From: Polynucleobacter sp. IMCC 30228
Lineage (GTDB): Bacteria > Pseudomonadota > Gammaproteobacteria > Burkholderiales > Burkholderiaceae
Length of the DNA: 64,000 bases
NCBI RefSeq assembly: GCF_021395205.1
Contig: NZ_JAJVCS010000002.1
Location: forward strand, 62,001-126,000
Reading direction: 5' to 3'
Below, piece by piece: positions 25,362 through 34,221 of this stretch (its first letter is position 1; each line of letters starts with the position of its first letter). The position numbers and the translations under genes are program-made. Under the pieces are notes generated by a model. It saw only the letters and a list, made by a program, of their open reading frames with translations. It was not told the DNA's origin and searched no databases.

Positions 25362-25990
25362 AAACTTACGCAAGCGAATTTATTGGCACAGCTTTACTAT
25401 TAGCCATCATTGCCGGCTCTGGAATTATGGGTGAAGCTTTGGGTGGTGGTAATGATGCCGTGGCTTTACTAGGTAATAGCATTGCCACAGGAGCAGGCTT
25501 ATATGTCTTAATTACCTTGCTTGGACCAATATCAGGAGCGCACTTTAATCCGGTTGTGAGTTTAATGTTCTGGAAATTAGGTCATATCAACAGAAGCAAA
25601 ATGCTTGCCTATTGGGTTTGCCAATTTACTGGTGCGATTGCCGGAATTTGGTTTACCCATTTCATCTTTAGCTTACCTATTTTGCAAGAATCCAGCAAAG
25701 TCAGAACCGGCCTAGGCATGTGGGCTAGTGAATTTTTTTCAACCCTAGTTTTACTTAGCGTCATTTATCTTGGCGATCGAAGTGCGAAGGACCGTATACC
25801 CATGTTAGTTGCCCTAACAGTGACTGCAGGCTATTGGTTTACTTCATCTACTTTTTTTGCAAACCCGGCCGTAACAATAGCAAGAAGCCTAACCAACACC
25901 TTTGTCGGGATCGCTCCAGCCGATACCTTAGGCTTTATTGCTGCTCAAATTGTCGCAGTAGTTCTACTAGCGCTATTCTTAAAGCGTTAA
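25358..25990 (+). CDS. aqpS: Aquaglyceroporin-type channel, AqpS-like (arsenite efflux)
   Basis: MIP-family channel of 210 residues with six helices and both half-helix motifs: HFNPVVS (first NPV instead of NPA) and FANPAVT. Located in the arsR-arsC operon, where aquaglyceroporins are known to let arsenite flow out down its gradient, as in Sinorhizobium. No arsB/acr3 pump is in the window. The altered first motif is seen in other arsenic-linked AqpS proteins. Confidence 0.82.
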   Translation: MKTYASEFIGTALLLAIIAGSGIMGEALGGGNDAVALLGNSIATGAGLYVLITLLGPISGAHFNPVVSLMFWKLGHINRSKMLAYWVCQFTGAIAGIWFTHFIFSLPILQESSKVRTGLGMWASEFFSTLVLLSVIYLGDRSAKDRIPMLVALTVTAGYWFTSSTFFANPAVTIARSLTNTFVGIAPADTLGFIAAQIVAVVLLALFLKR

Positions 25991-26058
25991 TCTCTTTGAT
26001 TTCATTCAGTTTTTTGTTTAGCCCTGGCTTTGGCAAATTACTTCGATCCCCTTAAAGA

Positions 26059-26093
26059 TTAATTTATACTGTTATAAATTAAGGGTATATACC
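26059..26093. promoter_or_regulatory. Palindrome and shared motif upstream of acnX
   Basis: A perfect 10-bp inverted repeat TTAATTTATA-CTGT-TATAAATTAA lies at 26,059-26,082. It is followed without a gap by AAGGGTATATAC (26,081-26,092), a one-base variant of the motif at 4355 and 16,962. GGTATATACC within it is itself a 10-bp palindrome. It lies 60-90 bases before the acnX start. Confidence 0.5.
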
Positions 26094-26151
26094 TTGCGGG
26101 GTTAAAAGCGCTTCTAGTGTTTGTAATTATTCTTTTAAGGCTATAACAATA

Positions 26152-27384
26152 ATGAAATTAAACCAAAAAGAACAAGCCATGCTAGCTGGTGAATTTGGGC
26201 CAGTAAAGCAAATGGCAATACAGCATCAAATTAAAGTCGGTGATTTTTTTGAGGCTGAAGATTTTGTTGAGGTAGCGCAGGCGCACATTATGGCCGACAC
26301 AGAAAGTCTTGGCGAGGCTGGGGTAGTTTGGCTTGAGGGCTTAGCGAAGAACTCTTCTAAAGATCGGGTGGTTAGCATTCCGACGATTACCGACCCACGG
26401 GGCACAGACTTTACTAAAGCCAAGCAATTAGGTCAAACCGAGAAAATGCTTGATCTCGAGCGGCGTGCTATCGCCGCCTTTGTGAAGATGGGCGTATCGA
26501 TGACTGATACCTGCATAAATTACCAAACCATCATGGCGCCGATTTATGGTGAGCATGTGGCTTTTGGTGATACGGGTGTTGTCATTTATTCAAATTCAAT
26601 TTGTGGTGCACGCTCCAATTTTGAGGGTGGTCCATCGGCATTATCAGCGGGCTTAACGGGGAGAACACCGCGTTATGGCTATCACCTCGATTCCTATCGT
26701 CGGCCATCGCAACGATTTTCGGTTGACTGGATGCCAAGCTCATTAAATGAATGGGGTGCTTTAGGCGCTTATATTGGTAAGCAAACAGGCAATTACTGGG
26801 CTGTACCCATTTTGGAAGGGGTGAGTGCAGTACCCACTTCAGATAGCCTCAAGCACTTTGGGGCGGCGATGGCCAGTTTTGGTTCTACAGCACTATTTCA
26901 TATTGCTGAGATTACCCCTGAAGCACTGAGACCACAAGATTTAGGAATTGATCAACTATCGCCAAACAAGATTGCTTACTCAGATGTGATGGCTTTGCAA
27001 AGCTCGTATCGAGTAACTGATGACGTGGACGTAGTCGTTTTTTCAGCGCCACAGTTAAGCTTAATTGAAATGCGTTCGGTAGCTGATTTATGTGCAGGTA
27101 AGCAATTTAAAATTCCTTTACTTGCAGTGACTAGCCCGCAGGTCAAAGCAGATTCAGACCGCATGGGGCTTACTAAAACCATTGAAGATGCTGGTGGCAC
27201 CGTATTTTCTGGGATGTGCTTTTATCAATCGTATGCCAGAGAAATTGCCACCGCCAATGGCTGGAAGCGGCTTGCTACCAATAGCGCAAAAATGGTCAAT
27301 ATATTAGGTGGGTATGGATACATTCCGATGTTGGCTTCAATGGAAGAGTGTGTAAGAGCAGCTGAGACAGGAAAATTATCATGA
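26152..27384 (+). CDS. Aconitase X catalytic (large) subunit, DUF521
   Basis: Dehydratase of the aconitase X family, 410 residues. Recognisable segments: TCINYQTIMAPIYGEHVAFGD, VIYSNSICGARSNFEGGPSA and GLTGRTPRYGYHLD. Cysteines at the DTCINY, SICGAR and GMCFYQ positions could hold the Fe-S cluster. AcnX enzymes dehydrate hydroxy acids (cis-3-hydroxy-L-proline, phosphomevalonate); the substrate here is unknown. The swivel domain is a separate gene overlapping by four bases, the typical bacterial split arrangement. A Bug receptor and a YihU-like reductase follow, so a hydroxy acid, perhaps sulfonated, is suspected. Confidence 0.85.
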   Translation: MKLNQKEQAMLAGEFGPVKQMAIQHQIKVGDFFEAEDFVEVAQAHIMADTESLGEAGVVWLEGLAKNSSKDRVVSIPTITDPRGTDFTKAKQLGQTEKMLDLERRAIAAFVKMGVSMTDTCINYQTIMAPIYGEHVAFGDTGVVIYSNSICGARSNFEGGPSALSAGLTGRTPRYGYHLDSYRRPSQRFSVDWMPSSLNEWGALGAYIGKQTGNYWAVPILEGVSAVPTSDSLKHFGAAMASFGSTALFHIAEITPEALRPQDLGIDQLSPNKIAYSDVMALQSSYRVTDDVDVVVFSAPQLSLIEMRSVADLCAGKQFKIPLLAVTSPQVKADSDRMGLTKTIEDAGGTVFSGMCFYQSYAREIATANGWKRLATNSAKMVNILGGYGYIPMLASMEECVRAAETGKLS

Positions 27385-27800
27385 GTGCAATTTATTATGC
27401 CAAGCATGCCTTAGGCAATATTGTTGAGGGCGAGTGTTTATGTGCCAGCGATGGTTTCTCGGCGCGCTACGATCTAGACCGAATTAATGGCACCTTCTCT
27501 AGACCCAGTCATAAGCTATTTGGTAAATCGTATAAGGATAAAATTTTAGTGCTCGATACTGCTAAAGGCGGTGTTGCAAGTGCTTGGATGTTGTATGAAA
27601 TGAAGTCACGCAATATTGCCCCATTGGCCATTATTTTTAATTCTGTAAATCCAATCTTAGTGCAGGGCGCAGCGCAGGGCGATATCAGCATGCTGAGCGG
27701 TTTTACTGAAGACATTACTCAGGCCTTACAGAGCGGACAAATTTTACGGGTTGACCCCAGCAAAAAAATGCTTGAAGTGCTTAATGGGGCAGATAATTAA
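27381..27800 (+). CDS. Aconitase X swivel (small) subunit, DUF126
   Basis: Small subunit of 139 residues that completes the AcnX enzyme. The motif DRINGTFSRPSHKLFGKSYKDKILV and the later TAKGGVASAWMLYEM are characteristic of the swivel domain, where the loop contributes substrate-binding residues. It overlaps the large-subunit gene by four bases, giving equal synthesis. Confidence 0.87.
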   Translation: MSAIYYAKHALGNIVEGECLCASDGFSARYDLDRINGTFSRPSHKLFGKSYKDKILVLDTAKGGVASAWMLYEMKSRNIAPLAIIFNSVNPILVQGAAQGDISMLSGFTEDITQALQSGQILRVDPSKKMLEVLNGADN

Positions 27801-27858
27801 GTGAAGTTATTCTTAATAGCCTGACATTTTTTAACATCTAAAGAAGTGCGAAAATAAT

Positions 27859-28836
27859 ATGCGGATTAAATTCAAATTTTTATTGCCACTTTTGATTTTA
27901 GTTGCTAGCTATGGAACTGCTGCTCTTGCTCAGACCTCTTATCCAGATAAACCCGTTAAGATTATTGTCCCGTTTCCGCCTGGCGGCGCAACCGATGTTG
28001 TTGGTAGAGCCCTAGCGGTAAGGCTTAGTCAACTATGGAAGCAACAAGTGATTGTAGAAAACAAGCCTGGAGCAGGCGGGAATATTGGCGCAGACTTAGT
28101 CGCTAAAGCTCCAGCTGATGGCTATACCTTGCTCCTAGCTTCGCCTGCTGAAATCACCATCAACCCGTATTTATATGCCCAGATGCCGTTTGATCCCAGT
28201 CGAGATTTTATTCCGGTAGCTCGCGTTGCCTCATCACCTTTAGTTTTAGTGGTGAATAGCAAGTCAGCAGTAAAAAATATGCCTGAATTACTTCAAATGA
28301 TTAAAACCCAAGGCAGTAAAGTCAATTACGCCTCTTCTGGAAGTGGCGGACCACAACATCTAGCGGGTGAACTTTTTCAATTAATGGCCGGCATATCGAT
28401 GACGCATATTCCCTATAAAGGTGGAGCTCCAGCAATTACCGATTTGTTAGGTGGTCAGGTCGACTTATTTTTTGCCGGTATTCCACCAGCATTACCGCAT
28501 ATCATTGCTGGAAAATTGCGACCATTAGCGGTCACGACCCTTAAGCGATCACCATTGTTACCACAAGTGCCTACTGTTTCAGAATCAGGCTTTCCAGGTT
28601 TTAATATTGAAAATTGGCAGGGCATTTTTGCTCCTAAGGGAACAAATAGTCAGATTGTCGATAAGATTGCTGCAGATATTTATGTAATTGCCGCAGAGAA
28701 AAATTTTTATGATCTCTTATCAGCGCAAGGCGCAGTTCCTGCACCACTATTGCCCAAAGAGTTTGCAGTATTTGTGAATGCTGAGGCGCAAAAATACAGC
28801 AAATTAATTAAGGATTCTGGGGCTAAGCCAGACTAA
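27859..28836 (+). CDS. Bug-family (TTT) extracytoplasmic solute receptor
   Basis: Periplasmic receptor of 325 residues with a signal peptide ending ALAQ. Motifs: VPFPPGGATDVVGRALAVRL, ENKPGAGGNIGADLVAKAPADGYT and HIPYKGGAPAITDLLGGQVDL. It lies between the AcnX genes and the YihU-like reductase and probably recognises the substrate they process. No TctA/TctB genes are adjacent. Confidence 0.9.
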   Translation: MRIKFKFLLPLLILVASYGTAALAQTSYPDKPVKIIVPFPPGGATDVVGRALAVRLSQLWKQQVIVENKPGAGGNIGADLVAKAPADGYTLLLASPAEITINPYLYAQMPFDPSRDFIPVARVASSPLVLVVNSKSAVKNMPELLQMIKTQGSKVNYASSGSGGPQHLAGELFQLMAGISMTHIPYKGGAPAITDLLGGQVDLFFAGIPPALPHIIAGKLRPLAVTTLKRSPLLPQVPTVSESGFPGFNIENWQGIFAPKGTNSQIVDKIAADIYVIAAEKNFYDLLSAQGAVPAPLLPKEFAVFVNAEAQKYSKLIKDSGAKPD

Positions 28837-28908
28837 TAAAGCAACACATTCATGAGACACCATGAGTGGTTATGAACTTTATGATGTGTAATTTTCTTTG
28901 AGGCTGTA

Positions 28909-29811
28909 ATGGAAATTAAAAAAATTGCCTTTATTGGTCTGGGAGTGATGGGGCGCCCAATGGCTTTGCGACTTGCTAAGGCTGGCCATGAATTAGCAGT
29001 TTACGACATTAATCCTCAGGCAATGGCTGAATTTAAGGCCTATAAAAATTGCCGAATGGCCAATTCTCCGGCGGATGCTGCGCAGAATGTGAGTTATGTA
29101 TTTACGATGCTACCCGACTCTGATTTTATTGATGAGGCGCTATTCGGTGCGAATGGAGCTGCGGCAAGTATGCCTAAAAATGCGCTCTTAATCGAAATGA
29201 GCACTGGTAATGCGACCCGTTTTATGAAAACAGTCGAACGGCTTGAGGCGCTGGGATTAAGAGCCATTGACGCGCCAATGGGGCGTACTCCGACAGACGC
29301 TGCTCAAGGTGACTTATTGGTTTTGGTTGGAGCAGATGAAGCAATCTTGAATGAGGTTAGACCTTTATTAGAAAATTTTGGCAAAGATATTATGCATATC
29401 GGCCCAGTTGGTAACGCGATTAAATTAAAGCTGATTAATAACTATATGAGTATGGTGAGCATGGTGCTAACTGCTGAAACACTCATGTTTGCTAGCAAGC
29501 TTGGCCTCGATCGCGACACGACAGTTAAGGTTTTGCAAAATACGGTTGCTGGTAGGGGCCAAATTAATGTGAATTTTCCGAAAAAAGTTTTAGCAGGTGA
29601 TATTACGCCAGACTTCCCATTAGCACTTGGTTTGAAAGACATTAGTTTGGCAATTGAGCTTGCCAAGTCTGCAGGGGTGCCGCTCTTTTTGGGCGGTGTT
29701 TCTCGCGAGCTATTTTCCTTAGCAAAACCGTGGGGTAGAGCACAGCAAGACTGTACGGCGATGCTGCTGCTGTTAGAGGATATATGCAACACTCCAACTA
29801 CATCGAAATAA
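28909..29811 (+). CDS. Beta-hydroxyacid dehydrogenase resembling sulfolactaldehyde reductase YihU
   Basis: NAD(P)-dependent dehydrogenase of 300 residues. The Rossmann motif GLGVMGRPMA is at 10-19 and catalytic Lys174 sits in KLKLINNYMS. At the substrate loop, most relatives (GarR, 3-hydroxyisobutyrate dehydrogenase) have DAPVSGG. This protein has DAPMGRTPTDA, with Arg126 placed like Arg123 of E. coli YihU, which binds the sulfonate of sulfolactaldehyde. The C-terminal SRELFSLA and GRAQQD also match YihU. It would interconvert sulfolactaldehyde and 2,3-dihydroxypropanesulfonate or a close analogue. The assignment is from remembered sequence similarity, not a search. Confidence 0.68.
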   Translation: MEIKKIAFIGLGVMGRPMALRLAKAGHELAVYDINPQAMAEFKAYKNCRMANSPADAAQNVSYVFTMLPDSDFIDEALFGANGAAASMPKNALLIEMSTGNATRFMKTVERLEALGLRAIDAPMGRTPTDAAQGDLLVLVGADEAILNEVRPLLENFGKDIMHIGPVGNAIKLKLINNYMSMVSMVLTAETLMFASKLGLDRDTTVKVLQNTVAGRGQINVNFPKKVLAGDITPDFPLALGLKDISLAIELAKSAGVPLFLGGVSRELFSLAKPWGRAQQDCTAMLLLLEDICNTPTTSK

Positions 29812-29889
29812 TGGGGTATTTCAACTGATTAGCACCATTTTGAGGAATGGGGCAATCCCTCGTAATGTAGTTTGCTTTAAAATTAGTTT

Positions 29890-30366
29890 ATGAAGCCTAA
29901 TCAGTACCTTTATATTTCCATCGTCTCTTTTTTGCTGATCATTGTGGCAATCTTTTTGCAGCAAGTGGGCTATCAAGGCGTTTTCTATGCACCGTGCCCC
30001 TTATGTATTTTGCAGCGAGTTGGCTTTTTGGGGATTGCAATTATGTGCTTTATGGCCGCTAGCTTTGCCTATTTTGCGCGTTGGTTTCAGGCCCTCGCTT
30101 TGCTCTCAAGTATTTTTGGTCTAGGTGTTGCAAGTCGGCACGTATGGATTTTGTATCACCCTGAGGTGTCCTGCGGGATTGATCCGCTAGAAACCTGGAT
30201 TAATCAATTTCAGATCGTCAATGGCTTGCCTTGGCTTTTTAAGGCCGATGGATTTTGCACAGCGCAATTGCCCTTGATCTTTGGGTTAGCAGTACCGGTT
30301 TGGTCTTTAATTTGGTTTGTCATTTTAACCAGCGTGCTCTTAATCACCCTGTTCAAAAAGAAATAA
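29890..30366 (+). CDS. dsbB: Disulfide bond formation protein DsbB
   Basis: Inner-membrane quinone reductase of 158 residues that reoxidises DsbA. It has four helices, the first periplasmic cysteine pair in APCPLC (Cys36, Cys39) and the second pair Cys95 and Cys123. All essential cysteines are present. It is a single gene with its own upstream region. A DsbA-family gene, with a frameshift, lies at 45.4-46.2 kb. Confidence 0.92.
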   Translation: MKPNQYLYISIVSFLLIIVAIFLQQVGYQGVFYAPCPLCILQRVGFLGIAIMCFMAASFAYFARWFQALALLSSIFGLGVASRHVWILYHPEVSCGIDPLETWINQFQIVNGLPWLFKADGFCTAQLPLIFGLAVPVWSLIWFVILTSVLLITLFKKK

Positions 30367-30493
30367 ACTACAACTTACTTCTAACTTTTAGTACTTAGCT
30401 AATAGCAACTTCATCTTAGCCTAAGGTAGTTTTAAGGCCTGAATGTGAATACAATCATGATTCCTCTTATTTTAAGAATGTTAAGGAATTTCA

Positions 30494-31471
30494 ATGACCT
30501 ATTTTGCGGATAACTCAGAAACCATTGGTGGCACCCCCTTGGTACGCTTAAATCGGGTTACTGATGGCGCCAAAGCGACTGTACTTGCAAAGATTGAGGG
30601 GCGTAATCCTGCCTATTCAGTGAAGTGCCGCATTGGGGTAGCGATGATTAATGACGCTGAGAAGCGTGGCATCTTAGGACCTGGCAAAGAATTAGTTGAG
30701 CCTACTAGCGGTAATACTGGTATTGCATTAGCGTTTGTTGCGGCTGCACGAGGCATTCCACTCACCTTAACGATGCCCGAGACGATGAGTCTTGAGCGGA
30801 GAAAACTATTAACTGCCCTAGGCGCCAAATTGGTATTAACTGAAGGCGCTAAAGGGATGAATGGCGCTATAGCAAAGGCCAGCGAAATTGTGGCGTCTGA
30901 CCCCAATAAATATGTTTTATTGCAGCAATTTAGTAATCCATCCAATCCTGCTATTCATGAGGCTACAACTGGCCCAGAAATTTGGGCTGATACCAATGGT
31001 AAGATTGATGTTTTTGTCTCTGGTGTTGGCACAGGCGGTACCTTAACTGGGGTCAGCCGCTACATTAAAAAAACCCAAGGCAAAGCAATCGAGACCGTAG
31101 CGGTAGAGCCAACTGCTAGCCCAGTCATTACCCAGAAACTGAATGGCGAGGAAATAAAGCCAGGCCCCCATAAAATTCAAGGAATTGGCGCGGGCTTTAT
31201 TCCTGAAAATTTAGATTTATCGCTGGTCGATCGTGTAGAGCAAGTAACTAATGAAGAAGCTATTGCCATGGCGCGCCGCATAGCTAAAGAAGAAGGAATT
31301 CTAGTTGGCATTTCTTGTGGAGCGGCGGCGGCTGCAGCTGTGCGTTTAGCAAAGCTGCCAGAGTATGCGGGCAAAACGATTGTGGTGGTATTGCCCGATA
31401 CAGCCGAGCGTTATTTAAGCTCAGCTTTATTTGAGGGCGTATTCGATGAAAAAGGCTTGGCTGCTGCTTAA
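30494..31471 (+). CDS. cysK: Cysteine synthase A (O-acetylserine sulfhydrylase)
   Basis: PLP enzyme of 325 residues that makes cysteine from O-acetylserine and sulfide. The PLP lysine is in [11 protein letters not shown], the substrate loop is [13 protein letters not shown], and the phosphate-binding loop is [10 protein letters not shown]. The [10 protein letters not shown] segment and overall match to E. coli CysK are close. AAGGAA precedes the ATG. It converges on lysS with only 13 bases between. Confidence 0.93.
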   Translation: MTYFADNSETIGGTPLVRLNRVTDGAKATVLAKIEGRNPAYSVKCRIGVAMINDAEKRGILGPGKELVEPTSGNTGIALAFVAAARGIPLTLTMPETMSLERRKLLTALGAKLVLTEGAKGMNGAIAKASEIVASDPNKYVLLQQFSNPSNPAIHEATTGPEIWADTNGKIDVFVSGVGTGGTLTGVSRYIKKTQGKAIETVAVEPTASPVITQKLNGEEIKPGPHKIQGIGAGFIPENLDLSLVDRVEQVTNEEAIAMARRIAKEEGILVGISCGAAAAAAVRLAKLPEYAGKTIVVVLPDTAERYLSSALFEGVFDEKGLAAA

Positions 31472-31484
31472 GCTTTAGGAGCGG

Positions 31485-33044
31485 TTAATTTTCTTCTTCT
31501 CTTCGTAAGTGGGGAAAGAGGATCACGTCACGAATATTCGGAGAATCAGTCAGTAGCATCACTAGACGATCGATCCCAATACCGCATCCACCGGTGGGGG
31601 GCATGCCATATTCAAGGGCGCGAATGAAGTCGTGGTCAAAGTACATGGCCTCTTCATTGCCAGCTTCTTTTTCTGCAACTTGTTTACGAAAACGCTCAGC
31701 TTGATCTTCAGCATCATTTAGCTCTGAGAAGCCATTAGCAATTTCACGGCCCGTAATAAATAACTCAAAGCGTTCGGTAATGCCTGGGCGTGAATCCGAT
31801 TCTCTGGCGAGTGGGCTCACCTCAATTGGGTAGTCGATGATGTAGGTGGGCTCCCAGAGATGCTCTTCTGCTACGAGCTCAAATAAGGCTAATTGCAAGC
31901 CACCTAGACCAGCATTTTTTAAGGCAGGACCGTTTGGATCGATACCGCCTTTTTTCAATTCAGCACGAATAAAATCAGCGTCTTCTAGCTGATTAGCAAC
32001 ATAATTTTTATTCGCTAAGGGGGCGTATTTTAAGATTGCCGCAGTAATACTGAGGCGTTGAAATGGCTTACTTAAATCGAGTTCACGGCCTTGGTGGCTA
32101 AGCACTGCAGTACCCTGTGCGTGGATCGCAGCAACTCGAATCAGGTTTTCAGTGAAATCCATGAGCCACAGATAGTCGGTATACGCAGCGTAGAATTCCA
32201 TCATCGTAAATTCAGGGTTATGACGCGGGCTTACTCCTTCATTACGAAAATTACGATTAATTTCGAAAACCCGTTCAAAGCCACCCACCACTAAGCGCTT
32301 TAAGTAGAGTTCAGGCGCAATACGTAAAAACATTTGCATATCAAGCGCATTGTGATGCGTTATAAATGGTTTTGCCGTGGCGCCACCAGGAATGGAGTGC
32401 AACATGGGAGTTTCTACTTCCATAAAACTCGCATCAATCATCTGCTGGCGAATTGAAGCAATAACTTTGCTGCGCGCTAAAAAAGTATTTCGACTTTCAG
32501 GGGTCACAATTAAGTCGACATAACGTTGACGGTATTTCAGTTCTTGATCTGCGAGCCCATGAAATTTATCGGGTAGGGGGCGCAGAGATTTAGTGAGGAG
32601 CCGCAAATTTTTACACTCGACTGAAAGCTCGCCTTTATTGGTTTTAAAGAGAATGCCTTCAGCAGCGATAAAGTCGCCTAAATCCCAGTGTTTAAAGGCG
32701 TTGTGTTTATCCGCCCCAAGGTGATCATCGGTAATATAAAACTGAATCTGCCCGCTACGATCTTGAATGGTGGCAAAACTGGCTTTACCCATGACGCGCT
32801 TTAACACCATACGGCCAGCGACTTTGACAGAAATTGCTTGGGAAGCTAAATCTTCTTTGCTGATGGCATCATAATGTTGATGCAAGTCAGCAGATAAGTG
32901 GCTTGGTACAAAATCATTGGGAAAGGCAACGCCAGATTCGCGTAGCTTACTGAGTTTTTCTCGACGCTCGGCAATGATGTGATTTTCATCTAGCGCTTCA
33001 GGGGAGGCTGGGGCCGAGTTAATTTTGAGGTCTTTATCGTTCAT
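31485..33044 (-). CDS. lysS: Lysyl-tRNA synthetase, class II
   Basis: Cytoplasmic enzyme of 519 residues charging tRNA-Lys. An OB-fold anticodon domain (about 70-170) is followed by the class II core, with motif 2 around [16 protein letters not shown] and motif 3 in [12 protein letters not shown]. It follows prfB by 18 bases on the same strand, the arrangement seen in many proteobacteria. A slightly long, acidic N-terminus precedes the OB fold. Confidence 0.95.
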   Translation of the reverse strand: MNDKDLKINSAPASPEALDENHIIAERREKLSKLRESGVAFPNDFVPSHLSADLHQHYDAISKEDLASQAISVKVAGRMVLKRVMGKASFATIQDRSGQIQFYITDDHLGADKHNAFKHWDLGDFIAAEGILFKTNKGELSVECKNLRLLTKSLRPLPDKFHGLADQELKYRQRYVDLIVTPESRNTFLARSKVIASIRQQMIDASFMEVETPMLHSIPGGATAKPFITHHNALDMQMFLRIAPELYLKRLVVGGFERVFEINRNFRNEGVSPRHNPEFTMMEFYAAYTDYLWLMDFTENLIRVAAIHAQGTAVLSHQGRELDLSKPFQRLSITAAILKYAPLANKNYVANQLEDADFIRAELKKGGIDPNGPALKNAGLGGLQLALFELVAEEHLWEPTYIIDYPIEVSPLARESDSRPGITERFELFITGREIANGFSELNDAEDQAERFRKQVAEKEAGNEEAMYFDHDFIRALEYGMPPTGGCGIGIDRLVMLLTDSPNIRDVILFPHLRREEEN

Positions 33045-33062
33045 AAGAGCACAGTAATTTAG

Positions 33063-34167
33063 TTAAACACCTTGCTTGAGGCTGGCTTCAATAAAGGCAT
33101 CGAGATCGCCATCTAATACCTTTTGTGTATTGGAAATTTCAACATTAGTACGTAGGTCTTTAATGCGGCTTTGGTCTAGTACATAAGAGCGTATTTGATG
33201 ACCCCAGCCCACATCGGTTTTGGTAGCCTCTAGTTTATCTTGCTCGACCCGACGTTTTTGCATTTCATGTTCGTACAGCCTGGATTTGAGCATGCTCATG
33301 GCCTCAGCCCGGTTGCGGTGTTGGCTGCGGTCATTTTGGCATTGCACCACGATTCCTGTTGGCATGTGCGTTAGGCGGACCGCCGAATCGGTTTTATTAA
33401 TATGTTGCCCACCCGCTCCCGAAGCCCGATAGGTGTCGGTACGAATATCTGCGGGGTTAATATCAATTTCAATCGAGTCATCAATTTCTGGATAAACATA
33501 AATACTAGCGAAAGAGGTATGGCGACCATTTGAGGAATCAAAAGGCGATTTGCGCACTAAACGATGCACCCCTGTTTCAGAACGTAAGTGCCCATACGCA
33601 TATTCGCCATCGACTTTAATAGTGGCGCTTTTAATGCCAGCCACATCGCCATCGGATTCTTCTAAAATTTCGGTTTTATAGCCTTTACGTTCGCAATATT
33701 TTAAGTATTGGCGGTAGAGCATGCTAGCCCAGTCGCAGGCTTCAGTGCCACCTGCACCAGCTTGAATATCAATAAAGCAGCTACACGGATCCATTTCATT
33801 ATGAAACATCCGGCGAAATTCAAGGTCAGCAATGATGGTGCCGTACGCTTTAATATCCTGCTCCAGCGCAATTAAGGTTTCATCTTCATTTTCATCGCGG
33901 GCTAATTCAAATAATTCTTGCGCGCCAATAATATTGTGATTCAGTTGGGTTAAGGTAAGAACTACCCCTTCGAGCATTTTCTTTTCTTTGCCCAGTGCTT
34001 GAGCTTGCTTTTGATCGTCCCAAATTTTGGGATCTTCAAGAATTTGATTAACTTCAGTTAGGCGACGTGATTTGACGTCGAAGTCAAAGATACCCCCGAA
34101 GCGCTTGCTCGCGAGCTAGCAAATCGTTAAGGGTATTGCTAATTAGATTAAGTTGTTCGGCTTCCAT
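33063..34167 (-). CDS. prfB: Peptide chain release factor 2, with programmed +1 frameshift
   Basis: Release factor recognising UGA and UAA. The gene starts at the ATG ending at 34,167 and reads 27 codons to an in-frame TGA (34,086-34,084). Moving forward one base there continues in the long frame (Asp28-Phe-Asp-Val-Lys-Ser). Looking only at the long frame would start the gene wrongly at 33,977. The SPF tripeptide for stop recognition (KSPFDSS) and the GGQ catalytic motif (GAGGQHINK) are present. Total length is about 367 residues, normal for RF2. The frameshift autoregulates RF2 level. Neighbours are lysS downstream and recJ upstream. Confidence 0.95.
34083..34100 (-). promoter_or_regulatory. 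prfB: prfB recoding site
   Basis: Minus-strand sequence CGGGGGTATCTTTGAC: a Shine-Dalgarno-like GGGGG, then the slippery CTT, the in-frame TGA and a following C. Spacing between the purine run and CTT matches the classical RF2 signal. Confidence 0.95.
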
Positions 34168-34221
34168 GGGATGATTATAAGGGCTGCGGCAAAAGTAGCT
34201 TAGGCATTCTTAGGGGGGTTG

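Noticed and set aside
29835..29870. GAGGAATGGGGCAATCCCTC as a terminator after the YihU-like gene
   Set aside because: The stem has a mismatch and no T tract follows; too weak to annotate.
33063..33977. prfB as a short 304-residue gene
   Set aside because: The missing N-terminus is present in the other frame with a textbook frameshift site, so the full gene from 34,167 is reported.
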